From: Trematomus loennbergii
Taxonomy: Eukaryota > Chordata > Actinopteri > Perciformes > Nototheniidae
Reading direction: 5' to 3'
Length of the DNA: 64,000 bases
NCBI GenBank assembly: GCA_012861695.1
Contig: JAAOOA010000055.1
Location: 1,269,712-1,333,711, forward strand
Notes under the pieces: generated by a model
Database searches by the model: none
Seen by the model: the letters and a program-made list of their open reading frames with translations, nothing else
What the model was told of the DNA's origin: nothing
In this document: piece after piece, positions 10,470 through 37,856 of the stretch
Layout of the letters: each line of letters starts with the position of its first letter
Numbering within the stretch: position 1 is the stretch's first letter
Translations under genes and position numbers: made by a program

Positions 10470-10707
10470 TGCATCCCGGATGGCGTCGGTTGCTAGGAAA
10501 CTGTGGGTGTAGCAAAACAAACAAACATAAAACCAGGGCCTGTTATTGTGATGAATATGAGGCCTATCATTAAACATGTACACCATGTGGTGGTATAAAG
10601 CGTGATAAATATTGTGCTTGACACGTTGTATATTTACAATGACCATTTTTACTATATTGTGACAGTTCGTGCTGAACCGGGTTGACAGGGGGACTTAATA
10701 TGGCAGC
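10143..10707 (+). repeat. Direct repeat copy B (mdh1b 5' region)
   Basis: Partner of 613-1191. It contains mdh1b exons 1 and 2, the start of exon 3 and about 235 bp upstream of the start codon. At 10707 it stops abruptly, so the fastkd2 promoter side is not duplicated here. Confidence 0.9.
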
Positions 10708-10954
10708 CAGCCAGAACTGTTGAACATGTTTTACTGATTTGCAGGAAATATAGTACTCAGAGAAATGTGCTTTTCCAGACACTGAAGAAAGCAAAATTCC
10801 ATGACTTGTCGCTATCAGGGCTGTTAGGGAAAACATCAGGCAATATGTATTGTGAAATTATTACGTTTCTAAGAGAAATTGATAAATTTAAAAATAATCT
10901 AGAGTTTTGGTTCTTTTCTTTTCTTTTTTTTTTAGTCTCTAGACTCTTGTCCAC
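10708..10954. other. Unassigned spacer beside copy B breakpoint
   Basis: AT-rich sequence with no convincing reading frame, between the end of the direct repeat and an AAG-tailed repeat. No gene seen. Confidence 0.4.
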
Positions 10955-11043
10955 ACTCCAGTCCAGTTGGTGGCGGTAATGCACCACCTACAAGTTGGTT
11001 TGCCAACTGCCAATAAACACCAAAGAAGAAGAAGAAGAAGAAG
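10955..11043 (+). repeat. GGCGGTAATGCACC...(AAG)n dispersed repeat
   Basis: Reads TTGGTGGCGGTAATGCACCA, then TTGGTTTGCCAACTGCCAAT, ending in (AAG)6. A diverged reverse copy lies at 53980-54082. The class is not known to me. Confidence 0.55.
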
Positions 11044-11049
11044 CACGAG

Positions 11050-14000
11050 CAGCGCGTGAAAAAGAAAATCCAAAAACTGATTATTAATGATGTCACTATT
11101 GAAAATCAAGACCAGATAAATGAAGAAATTAGACTTTTTTATAGCAATTTATATAACTCAAAGTTTTCTAAAGAAAATTGTGATAACTTTTTTAGTAAAA
11201 TTACAGAATTCAAAAAGACAATAGATTATTCTTTTAAACAGTATATGGACGATGGACTAAAAATTGAAGAATTAGATAGTGCATTACTGCAAATGTCTGG
11301 TGGCAAATCACCAGGGCTGGATGGTTTAACCATAGAGTTTTATAAATGTTTTTGGTCAGATGTGCGAGAAATGCTTTATAAGGCGTTCACAGATTGCATT
11401 TCAGCAGGAAACCTTTCGCCAACCATGAAACATGGCCTTATTACCTTAATTCCAAAACCAAATATAAATAATCTTTTGTTGGATAATTGGAGACCTATTA
11501 CCCTGTTATGTAATGATTACAAACTTTTAGCACATGTTTATGCTAACAGGTTAAACTCGGTCTGAATCAACTAATAGATGAATGTCAATCAGCCTTTATA
11601 AAGGGCAGAAGTATTCATAACCATACCAGACTGATATTGGATATGCTTGATTACCAGGAGTTTATTGATACTGAAGGTCTCGTACTATTTCTGGATTTTT
11701 ACAAGGCTTTTGATACTGTTGAACATTCCTTTTTAATGGAAACTCTGACATTTCTGGGTTTTGGTGAACATTTCTGCAACATAATTAGGATGCTCTACTC
11801 GGACATTATAGTTCTGTATCTTTGAACCCTGGAATGAGCCCTAGGTTTAAGGTTTTACGTGGTATTCGACAGGGTGCCCTATTCCCCCAAATGATTTATT
11901 CTGACCACCCAAGTATTAACAACGCTTATTATAAAGAATCACAAAATATTAGGCATTACCCTCTTGACAAAGAGTTCAAAATTAGTCAATTTGCGGATGA
12001 CACATCCATTTTCCTAAAGAATAAATCCATGGTAAAGGAAACTCTTAACACAATTTCAAATTTTTCAAAAGCATCAGGGTATCTTGTCACGATCTGTCTG
12101 TGTTGTGTTTTGTCTTGTCTTTTCTGTCTTTGGTTTCCTGTTTTGTTTTGAAAAGTGTTCACCCCGTCTTGCCTGTTGCTTTCTGTGTCTGTGTTCCCTC
12201 CTGCCTGATTGCCCGATTGTGTTCACCTGGTGCCCCTGTGTTTTCTCCTCCCTCCTCACCTGTGTCTTGTTTGTGTGATTGGTCTTGTGTGTATTTTAGT
12301 TCTGGTTTTTCTGTCTGTCATTGTTGGTTCATTGTTTGTATTTGACTGTGTGTCACAGGGTAGTGTTCTGTGTTCTACTTCGTACCTTGGATTAAAGGAA
12401 TATACTTGGAAATCTGCATTTGGGTCCTGCCTGCTTACTCAACCCTGACATATCTTAATCTTTCAAAATGTGAATTACTCCCTATCCATTCATGTGATGA
12501 TTCCACTATTGACTCTATTAGAGTGGTACCTGAGGTGAAATATTTGGGAATAACATTATCTAAAAATTATATCAGGAGAGAAGATCTTAATATTTGTAAC
12601 CGTATCACAGATATGAAGAAATCTCTCATTGGTTAACTAGAGATCTTACTATTTTTGGCAGAGTTCTTCTTACTAAAGCAGAAGGTATATCTAAACTTAT
12701 TTATCCATGCCACTCATGTTTTGTCTCTTCGGCTAATATAAAAAAAGCCAACTCAATTATTTTCCAATTCTTGTGGAGAAATAAAACTCACTACATTAAA
12801 AAGTCACAGCTTGTTAAAGAATATGATAAAGGCGGAATTAAAGCTTTAGACTTTGAATCGATGATTGGAACAATTAAAATAAAATGGTTGAAAGCCTTTT
12901 TGTCCCAGCCAGAATCCATGTGGTTCCATATTCCAAAGGCCATATTTAAACGTCTAGGAGGGTTTGATTTTCTTTTAAAATGTGATTTTGAGGTTAATAA
13001 GATTCCGACCAAATTGTCAAATTTTCATAAGCAGATACTTCATTATTGGAAGATGATATTTACCCACAATTTTTCTCCTCATGGATCTACGTTATGGAAC
13101 AATAGAGTGATTATCATAAACAGAAAATCCTTGTTTAGGAGTGATTGGCATGAGAGGGGTATTTTGTTTGTTAGTGATTTACTAGATTGCAATGGTAAAC
13201 TGCTAGATTTTTTGGCCTTTTCAACGAAATACAATATAACGTGTACTGCTAAAGATTATAACAAAATCTGTAAAGCAATTCCTGTACCACTTATTGGAAT
13301 GATTCATAATACTTTACTGTACTCAAATGTTGTATCAGTTTTACCTAATTTGGAAATTATTGGCGATACTCTTAAGAATAACAAATCTATTAATGCTTCC
13401 CTGAAATCCCACATTTTTCACAATTTTAACAGAGGCTTATTTCCTCAAGTGACCGATTTAGACACTTTATCTGTAATGGAAAAAGCTCTATCTTATTTTA
13501 TAAAATGGCCTATTTCCCCTAAAGCAAAAGAAACTCATTTTAAAATTGTTCATAAAATCTACCCGGTTTCTACTTTTTTAAATTCAAGATTTAAATTTGA
13601 AGTGGAACCATGTTCCTTTTGTAATTTATCTGATGAATCGTTGGAACATTTATTTTTCTCTTGCCCTTTTTCTGAATTGTTTTGGTCGAATGTGAGAGAT
13701 TGGTTGTTACTTAAATTAACAAATATTCCGGCCTTCAAAATATATCACATTTTATATTATATTGATAATTTGGACTCTCCCATTTCTGATTTGGTAAATA
13801 TAATTATTATTTTGGGTAAATACCATTTACATTGTAGTAAATGGAGAGGAGGCAAGCCCTCCTTTCCCTGTTTCATAAATGAGTTCAAGTCCTTTTTTCT
13901 GTCCCTTAGAAAAATACAATCTTGTAACCTGTCTATAAAGATTTGCAATGACATTTCCAAATGGTTATTATTTTAAGTAAGCTTAATGCCTCTTAAATGT

Positions 14001-14190
14001 TTTTGTGCCTTTATGCTTTTTTCTTTCCCCCTGGCTCTTATTGGATGTATTATTTATGTTTTTTTGTCTTATTGTGAATGAATGTCTTGAACTTATGTTG
14101 ATAAGTTGATGATATCCTCACCGAGCTTTTGTATGTTTAAAAAAATGTTCAATAAAACATTTATAATAAAATAAAAAAATAAAATAAAAA
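11050..14190 (+). mobile_element. Decayed L1/Tx1-type LINE, 5'-truncated
   Basis: Reverse-transcriptase landmarks occur in order over several frames: GGKSPGLDGLTIEFYK (11298-11345), PKPNINNLLLDNWRPITLL, FLDFYKAFDTVEHSF, VLRGIRQGA and FADDTSIFL. A 401-residue frame at 12771-13976 encodes the C-terminal region, with a CSFC...HLFFSCPFSELFW zinc-knuckle-like segment. The endonuclease domain and 5' end are absent. Part of the palm region after IRQG is deleted, and several frame changes are present. The 3' end carries AATAAAACATTTATAATAAA and an A-rich tail near 14190. It is interrupted by another element at 12083-12448. An active element is ruled out. The clade is judged from the motifs only. Confidence 0.85.
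12083..12448 (+). mobile_element. Non-autonomous TIR element nested in the LINE
   Basis: It begins TGTCACGATCTGTCTG and ends ACCCTGACA. TATCT(T) is duplicated on both sides, and removing the insert rejoins the LINE frame around Tyr-Leu. A related reverse copy lies at 1-342. The terminal TGTCA...TGACA and a 5-6 bp duplication do not match hAT; the superfamily is unassigned. Confidence 0.7.
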
Positions 14191-14197
14191 AGAACGC

Positions 14198-14733
14198 GCG
14201 GTGCTGTTACGTGCTTCTTCTTCTTCTTCTTGAAATTGACGTGCTTGATGTGAACGAGTATTTTGGGCATGGATGGAGAAATGGGTAAAGTTGCGCATGC
14301 GCTATGAGCGCACATACGGGTACTTCTCAGGCATAACTGGTAATCTGTGACGTTTCGCTCTCTGAAAAGTTGGGCCATTTTATCATCATGCGCCAATGAG
14401 CAACTCTCATAGGAATGAATGAGGCCCCCGCCTCCCACGCTGTATCCAGTTCTTATTATACATCCATGGTTTACTCTGGTGCTGCTGCTACAGTTGTGCA
14501 CGCACGCAGGTGATGCCAACATCCGCTCAGAGAGAGAAAGACAGACAGAGAGAGATAATTTAGTCATTTCCACATTTATTTTTTCCCGTTTTGCATCATC
14601 AGTGTGTGTTCGCAGTGTGCATTGACCGTAATGTGCAGACTAGGCGGGGCTGGCTGACCCTCCTCTCTTATTTCGGACAAGTAGGAATAACACTGCTGCT
14701 GCTGTTTTCTGACATTAGAGACTATTTCCAGGC
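14198..14733 (+). promoter_or_regulatory. arhgef7 5' flank and leader
   Basis: GC-richer sequence between the LINE and the arhgef7 start codon, with GGCGGGGCTGGCTGACC at 14643-14659 as a likely GC-box region and CTG repeats in the leader. No TATA box is obvious. A (CTT)n tract at 14214-14231 is the mirror of the (AAG)n tract left of the LINE. Confidence 0.45.
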
Positions 14734-30586
<15,853 letters not shown>

Positions 30587-31497
30587 TTCTAAAACGACCA
30601 AATGACCTTTCCTTAAAACCTGTTCCCTCTTCCTATGACCTTCACAGTGACCTTTGTACCAAACTGTGGACCAAGAGAGAAAAAGTCTGCCAGAAAAATC
30701 AGCAAAGCCATCCTCACTGACCGTAAAGCTGTGAAGCCAAATTAGCTGGTAGGCACGATGACATCACTTCCTGTCCCACTCTTTTAAACAGCCTTTTTTG
30801 GAGCACTGACAAACAAACTTTTATTATCTACTTGTGTATTTATCTTTATTTCCTCTTGTGCTGATTTTATATTAAGTCGGACATTTCACCATACCCGGAA
30901 CAGTATAATAACGCTACGTGGGTTTATTCATTTCACAGATTAAAACCACACCTAATTTCATTGGCAGCGATTTCATTTCAATTTAAAAATGTTTTATGAT
31001 ATATGCTCTTGATTCTGACTAACTATAAAGCTGGTTAATTAATTAAACATCGTAGGGGGGTACTACATTTTACAATAAAACTACATTTACCAGCACCTGT
31101 AACTGACAGGATGAGATTACGTTTTTTTATTGTTGTTAAAATTATGCTTTTTGCAACCGACTACTATTATATTTTAGGGATCCACTGCATTGCTTCACTG
31201 GATATGCACATTCCTGGTGTTTTATTTTAAGGAATATAATATTTTTTGTATTGTACTAAGTCTTTAAACCCAGCGACATGGACACAAACAGAGGATCTGT
31301 TATTCTGCTGTTCTTCCACTTCTTGGAATATGTTTTACGTGTAAAATAAGTCAGGACTTTGGGTTTAAAATGTGTTCGAAACTTATGGACCTATTGTGGA
31401 CGTCTATATAATGATGATCAGAAAGTAAACAGTGAAACAATCAAGTACTGCACTGAAGTAATTCTGAGGTATGTATTTGCGTAGGAAAAGAGAGCCT

Positions 31498-31706
31498 TGT
31501 TACATTACATTACATGACATGTCATTTGTTAGACGCTTTTATCCAAAGCGACTTACATACATTAAGTACTGTGGACAATCCCCACAGGAGCAATTTGGGG
31601 TGAAGTGTCTCAGGGACACAACGACATGCTGACTGCATTGGGACTCGAACTTGCTACCCCCTGATTCGAAGTCCAGCACTCTATCCACTTAGCCAGGCAC
31701 AGCCCC
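31498..31706 (-). mobile_element. tRNA-derived SINE
   Basis: On the minus strand the head has an A-box-like TAAGTGGATAGAGTGCTGG and a B-box-like GTTCGAGTCCC. The 3' end is AAGTCGCTTTGGATAAAAGC followed by (TGTAA)n. The tail equals the LINE tail at 23765-23930 and 61594-61940. Confidence 0.8.
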
Positions 31707-32220
31707 TTGTAAGACAGAAACAATCAAAGTTAATTTAAGTTTCTCTGTGAAACAAGCGGAGAGTCGGCTCGTTTCTCTCTCTGCTTCAAGACCGAAGTCC
31801 AAGCAATATAACACTGGAAAACGCTCTTGATTTGAATGATGTGAATATGAAACTGACTGTAGAATGATTTTTTATATTTGTGATTGTGTTTTTACTCTTA
31901 TCGCCTGGTTTTGATTTGTAACACTACTTATTTTCTACTGGACCTTGTTGATCACGCTGTAACGTCAGGAGACCTGCCTTGTGGAGAAAAACATTTCCTT
32001 TGCTTTAAATATTTATAAGGCTTTAAATGTCACCTGGAAATGTTGATTAAATAAGAAACAACACGTATGCAAGCTATGTAATACAGTATGTCAATTATTA
32101 ACTTATGTATTTAACTGAAAGTGACTGAAGTGTGTTTAAATGTGATGGTGATGAAGGATATAGCAGTAGTTACAATGAGAAGAATCACCCCCTGTCTATT
32201 TATTTTTTCATTTGTCTGTG

Positions 32221-32226
32221 AATAAA
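32221..32226 (+). terminator. Distal poly(A) signal of arhgef7
   Basis: AATAAA in a T-rich and TG-rich context, about 1.63 kb after the stop. A proximal signal lies at 31074-31079. Confidence 0.6.
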
Positions 32227-32929
32227 ATGTGGAATCAAATCCCTAAGAATCTTTTATAATGCCGGTCAATCATTGAGTTTATGTGAGTACGCAACTGGGT
32301 GAGTTTCATGTTGATTTCTATTTCAAATCTACACTTCGGTAGTACTGACCACACAATACATCTATATTCTGAAGGGTTTTACAGAAGGGTTTGTTCATAT
32401 AATATAGCCTGAATTTATTTTTATCCCAACAAAATGAGACAACAGTTTTAAAACTAGTGCCTTTATGTTCTATAAATATCTGTTATATCCACACATTTAA
32501 TAAGATATAGCCTTATTTGCATACATGAAGTTAATATTTCAGAAACTTGCAATACAGAAAACGTTTCTTTTAATGCCAGTAATACACTTTTAGTTTAATG
32601 GGGATATTTTATTAGTTAAAATGTAATTTTAATTGCATTTTAAAACATTATTTGATAACAAATAAGGCATTAATTAGAAAATGAACACTTAAATACATAA
32701 AATAACTACATAAAAATCCACAAATCAGGAAAAGAGAAGAAATAAAAAGAGGAAAAACATTCATAACATTTATTAAATTAAATTATTTTTAATTAATCAA
32801 TATATTTGACTTTTAAACGTGTCTTTTTCTTTTGCCAGATTCCCTCAAACGAGTGAAACAGTGCGTGGTCAAAATCCACACCAGGTGCAAATCATTGTCG
32901 TTAATTAAGAAACAGTTAATTAGCACGTG

Positions 32930-33261
32930 AGGAGCAACCCGTCTGTAAGGCCACTTCGACACCGAGAGCGAACACGTCGCTGGAGAAGAAACAAAGAAAC
33001 ATTTTTAAAAGTCTATCAAACCACAAACTTCGGAAAACTTAGTTAAATTAAACAACCATTAGTTTTTAGTTAGAGTAAATTGTGCTAGTTTAACCTGTGT
33101 GACGCAGCTAACGTGCTAAGCTAGCAGCAAAATAAAGGGACGAAGACTCTCAATAAACAACCTTTCAAAGAACAACAATAATACTTATGTCAACACAAAC
33201 AAAATGACTTTCAAAGAAGCAAGTGCAGTTTCGACATCCCCATGAAAGAGGAAGACTGCAA
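32930..33261 (+). other. Possible 5' exon of an unknown downstream transcript
   Basis: GC-richer sequence after 600 bp of AT-rich DNA, ending in a strong donor (GACTGCAAATGTGAGTCAG, donor GT near 33262). Two short ATG frames are present and neither resembles a known protein. It could be a non-coding leader or the first exon of a lncRNA. Weak evidence. Confidence 0.25.
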
Positions 33262-33439
33262 ATGTGAGTCAGATACTTTATTTCAATTTGTTTTTGCTAT
33301 ATGTTTAAATGCGTGTGCGTGTATTTAACTACTTTCAATGTAGGCTACTTGTTTATGTTGTTAGGTTATATATTATGCTAAGAATGTGTCTGTGTTTATT
33401 TATACAGTGTATAGTCTGTTTGTGAGCGTTGCTGGCAAT

Positions 33440-33830
33440 TTTGAGGTAATTTTTGCTACTTATACTTTTCTACATTTTGGAGGCATTTGTTTTAACTTTT
33501 ACTCTACTACATTCCTTTAAAAAAAAGAGTTACTCTCTACTATTCCTTTAAAACCAACCAATAATATATATAATAAACCATTATGTATTATTATAGGTTA
33601 AGCTACCATTCAGTATAGCAATTTTGTACATAGTTTACCAAGTGAACATTAACTATAATAGATTAATAATTATAATACGAACATGTCATATTTGATGTGG
33701 GCCATACTGAAAAATGAGTACTTTGTAATTGAAGTATTTTTGTAATGCCAATACCTTATGTACTTTAACTTGAGTAGTTTGAATGCAGGACTTGCAACAG
33801 AGTTTACTATGCCTCCAAACCTGTGAGGGG
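33440..33830 (+). repeat. TACTTNAGTA-type interspersed repeat, third copy
   Basis: Contains TACTTATACTTTTCTACATT and TGTACTTTAACTTGAGTAG, followed by a (CA)n tract at 33841-33920. Confidence 0.55.
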
Positions 33831-33840
33831 TATAGTTCAA

Positions 33841-33909
<69 letters not shown>

Positions 33910-33925
33910 CACACTCACACATATT
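33841..33925 (+). repeat. (CA)n microsatellite
   Basis: About 60 bp of CA followed by CACTCACACTCACA variants. Confidence 0.95.
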
Positions 33926-34559
33926 GAGTATTGATTAGAGTAACTATACAGGCCTTGCATTGTAGGCTGTAGGCTGTGTACCAAGTTGTGTGCAAGTCAT
34001 GTATTCGATGCATGCATTGATACTTTTTGATGTAAACAACATTTAAAGATCTGTACATGTTTCTTAGTATTCAGTACTTATATGAACCTGTGTCAGAGTA
34101 CCAGCTTTGTAGTACTGTATATATTATTGTCTGCTCAGACAAAAGACTCATGAGTAAGTCATATATGTATCATATGTGCATTCATTTAGATTAACACAAA
34201 CCTTTGGAAGTGCATTCAGTGAACTATAATGCTTTCTGATTATCTCAACAGCTATGTGACTTATTAGGATTTATCTGTGTGTCGTATGGATGATATTTAA
34301 TTTTAAAGTACTTCTAATGGCTTATAATCCATGCATAGTGACAACCATCCGCAAAAATGACCTCTAGTAAGGACTCATAATGTGCTATAACAGTCCGTGA
34401 TGTTTGGCGAAGAGACGCTATTGTCTGTTTTGTAAAGAAGGCTGTACGGTGACATTTAAGGGAAAGGAGATTTAAGGGATGGAGACAATTGACTTGCCAT
34501 TTTATATTTACATGGAGGTTTCAGTCAGCTACAGTATGTTGAAGGTGAGACATCTATTG

Positions 34560-34980
34560 TGCACATATTCATTGTAAAAAAGCCTCCATGAAGACGTTTG
34601 TGATGTTTCACAATGCGTCTGACAGTTTGACGGCTGCCATGTTAGATGTCTGTTATCAATGCCATCAATAACATCACCTGGATCAATTGCCAACAGGTTT
34701 TGGCAGGACACGGTGAAAAGCATTATTCCCATAACAACAGAGGAGAAAGGAGTCTTTGTGGAGTTGTCTTTACTAAATTGACAAGGCCTTTTACAGCCTT
34801 TTGATGCAGGGCTGGCTGCCTCGCACAATGGAAGGCATATCAATGTGCACATGTCGTCTGGAAAGCTCAAATGTCAACGCTTTTCACAACAGCACCGGGT
34901 AGAGCAGGAGGAATAATTGATTGGCTCACCTTTTGTCTCGAGCCAAATATTCATCCAGGAGGCAGAGCAGAAAGATGAAA
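34560..34980. promoter_or_regulatory. Candidate conserved non-coding element
   Basis: Unique, even-composition sequence without a convincing gene, next to repeats. It contains CATTATTCCCATAACAACAG and AATAATTGATTGGCTCACC, with SOX-like and homeodomain-like cores. Conservation is a guess from composition; no alignment was made. Confidence 0.3.
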
Positions 34981-35689
34981 GAGCATCTTCTGCTATTCTT
35001 CTGTTATATCAAGACTCAGATCACATGTGGATTACAGGTTTAGATTGATCAACAGTGAGGTAGGGTGTTGTTTCCCCCCAAAGAATCATAGTTACACAGA
35101 TATTTTTGTACATTATCCATTAGCTTTTGAAGCATAGCAACCATTGAATGTATTTGATGGTCTGTTGTATTGGTTGGTAATTCACCTTTTGTACTTCTCC
35201 TTTGAAATGTCACATCTCCAAAGAGTGAGAAAAAATCTAGCCTTCAGCTGGAAGGGAGTTTATCTCTCTTAAAAATAACCCCTGCCTTTTGCGAATAAAC
35301 CACTCTAAAGTTGAAGCCTAGGGTTTGACTTAAAAGCTTGAGTTTTTTCAACTTTATCTGACGCTCATCAGGTAACAGATGAGTCACTTACAGTACAGAT
35401 AATCTCCGTGCATTCACATAATGATTTAATGACATCTTTAAAAGTAATTACGTGATGATCTGCATCCACACACACGGTAGAATAGTGAGGTACACTGCCA
35501 CACACTATTGACAGCTCCATCGTGGATCAAATGGCAGTGAGTCACATCGGGTTGCATTGTGTTTTGGCGGTGAAACCAACAGGTGTGTGTTCTGTAAAAG
35601 GTACTCCCACAGTCCCTCTCTGTCTCCTCACTGTGCTCAATAGCTAGTGATCATTTAGATGTGACTTGTATTGTTGCATTGTGACTCCC

Positions 35690-36150
35690 TCGTCTTTCTC
35701 TCTCTTCTCCCTTCAAAGCCTTGCCATGAATTTCCAGCCTCTGCAATTTTCTCCTCCTGTAGCATAAGAAGAAAAGATGACAAAGACAACACAGGACTCC
35801 TCTCTTCCCCCGGCCTTGTTATTGTACAAAATAGCCAAGCAATAGTTTTTTTTTGTCATTGGTTTACTCCTAAAAGCCCATTTGACGTCGGCCCTGAAAA
35901 GAAAGCAATAAAGAAAGCTTTTCAGTGGCGTTGAATGAGCGAGCGAAGGAGGAATGAATCCCTTTGGGACGCTGAGCCCAGAGAGGCCTTTTTATTGTCT
36001 TTGCTCTGGTAATCAAATGGAGCTGAAATGAAAATGGAGTTTTCTATGAAAATAGGGGCCTTTGTTGGCTTTGGAAGGCTAGTAATTCATAAACAATAAG
36101 CCGGCGCCTTTTGTTTGGGTTATAATATATTCCTGCTGCTCTGAAAGAGG
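35690..36150. promoter_or_regulatory. Candidate conserved non-coding element
   Basis: Unique sequence with GGTAATCAAATGGAGCTGAA and TAATTCATAAACAATAAGCC (homeodomain- and SOX/FOX-like cores). No exon recognised. A (CA)n tract follows at 36168-36249. Confidence 0.3.
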
Positions 36151-36166
36151 TCTGTCTCCGCATACA

Positions 36167-36167
<1 letters not shown>

Positions 36168-36249
<82 letters not shown>
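36168..36249 (+). repeat. (CA)n microsatellite
   Basis: About 80 bp of uninterrupted CA. Confidence 0.97.
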
Positions 36250-36250
<1 letters not shown>

Positions 36251-37848
36251 TAAAGCCAGGGTAAAAGCCAAAGCGAGGCAGCAGGGGAAGAGAGAATATA
36301 AAAGGAGGCAGAGAGGCAGGCTTTCCATTCATCCTCCTGGCTGAGAGACGACAGGATGCTCAACTCTCCATCGTTCACCTTTCTTCTTCATCATCCTCTT
36401 CCTCTCTGTTACCAGTCAGTCAAACTTTACCAACAGGTGGGAACGGATCACTTGTCTTTCTTTTCCAAGGAAAGGATTTCTCCTTCGTTTGATGGATCAA
36501 AGCAACTCTTTTTGACCATTTTTCTTCCACATGCCATCTCTGTTTTTTGAAATTCTCACCAAATGTTGGAGGAAGAGTGATGGAGGTCCTGAGGTGACTG
36601 CATACCTGCGACATCAGCAGATTGATGGGACGATACCACAGTCTCACTGAGCAAAAACAGGACTGTATTTAGCTGTTTTAACTCAGTAAAAGCATCTTTT
36701 CAGTATGTGGGGAGTGATTTTTCACAACTTCCCAGCAGATGATTGTTCTGCGCTTTCTGGAGGTCCTTATCATCCACTGTGTGGTACCTTTACTTCTTCA
36801 AAAATGGAATACAACTCACAACAACAACGTCTTTCTTTCCTGTGTGGAGATCAGCCTTCCTCAGGCTTCATTCAGTGGAAGAAGACTTTGAAACACTTGC
36901 TTGGAGGATGAGAACTGTGTTCATTTACATGCACAACAATCTGGATATTTACATAAACATGGATTTGGATTGAGACGGCATTTTGTAAGTGCAGCATTAT
37001 GCATATTTCAGACTTTCATACGTACATAGATTTGATTTCAGCATTACTTCACTTTGCTTTCACTCTTCAGTCACCAGAATTATTTCTTCAGTCTCACTCT
37101 CCCTAAATTGTTTCATTTCCATGCCAAAGAAACCAAGAAGTGCTGTTAGAGTAATTTAAGTTTGGTGAGTCGGCTATACATTACAAAAAACCCTGAAATC
37201 ATGCTTTTTTGTGTGTGTTTTTATAGTAAAACTAATGTCTTTTGACAGAGACTTGTAGATGTAATCATTGCAAATTAGTTTTTGCAGATCTATGTGAGGC
37301 TATTTGCTTCCTCACTCCTCAGTCATGTGACATGTGGTGCTATGTGGGCGTGTCTTTGGATGAGTCTGCAGTTTAACCATCATTTATACAGTAGAGATGG
37401 CAGAGACGTCTCATCAAAATGTCAAGCTACATAAGAAATTGTAACTTAAGCCAATAGAGAACAGGATGGTACTATGCTGTCTTTACATACTGATCAATAC
37501 ACTCTATTGATAAGAAATAGAGCTGTTTTTAGTATAACTGTGGTATGATTGTGCTAAAAAATTACTTTAGTATATACTGTATATGTATAAAATATAATTA
37601 TCTCAACATGGCATCAATAATGTTCTTGTTCCTTTCGGTCGAGCAGGTAAAGCCAACACTTTAGTGATGATATATGCAGCTGCTACTTGTTGGAAAAATA
37701 GCTTAAAATGTGCGATATACTGTGTGTGTAGTCTTATCATTTGCAGTATGCATCAAAACACTTTCTGTTGCAGTCGGTAGCGCTTCCTGAATGTTGTTAT
37801 TTGAGAAGACTGATATTCAGAGGCTCATTGCATTGTGGAAGTATAACT
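36250..37848. other. Intergenic sequence, no gene seen
   Basis: Short frames only, none resembling a protein family. No terminal repeats seen. Moderately AT-rich. Confidence 0.5.
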
Positions 37849-37856
37849 GTGTGAGA

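Larger units (their letters stand above)
30587..32240 (+). other. arhgef7 3' UTR
   Basis: AT-rich non-coding sequence after the DETNL stop. AATAAA at 31074-31079 and AATAAA at 32221-32226 give two candidate ends. A SINE sits between them at 31498-31706 and would be part of the long 3' UTR. Confidence 0.65.

Noticed and set aside
12771..13976. 401-residue host protein
   Set aside because: It is co-linear with upstream reverse-transcriptase motifs and ends at a retroelement A-rich tail, so it belongs to the LINE.
31640..31706. tRNA gene (minus)
   Set aside because: A and B boxes are present, but the cloverleaf is poor and the sequence continues into a SINE body and LINE-type tail.
33239..33310. 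Short ATG frame beginning MKEEDCK as a first coding exon
   Set aside because: Too short to recognise and it runs into intron-like sequence. Kept only as a weak possible 5' exon.
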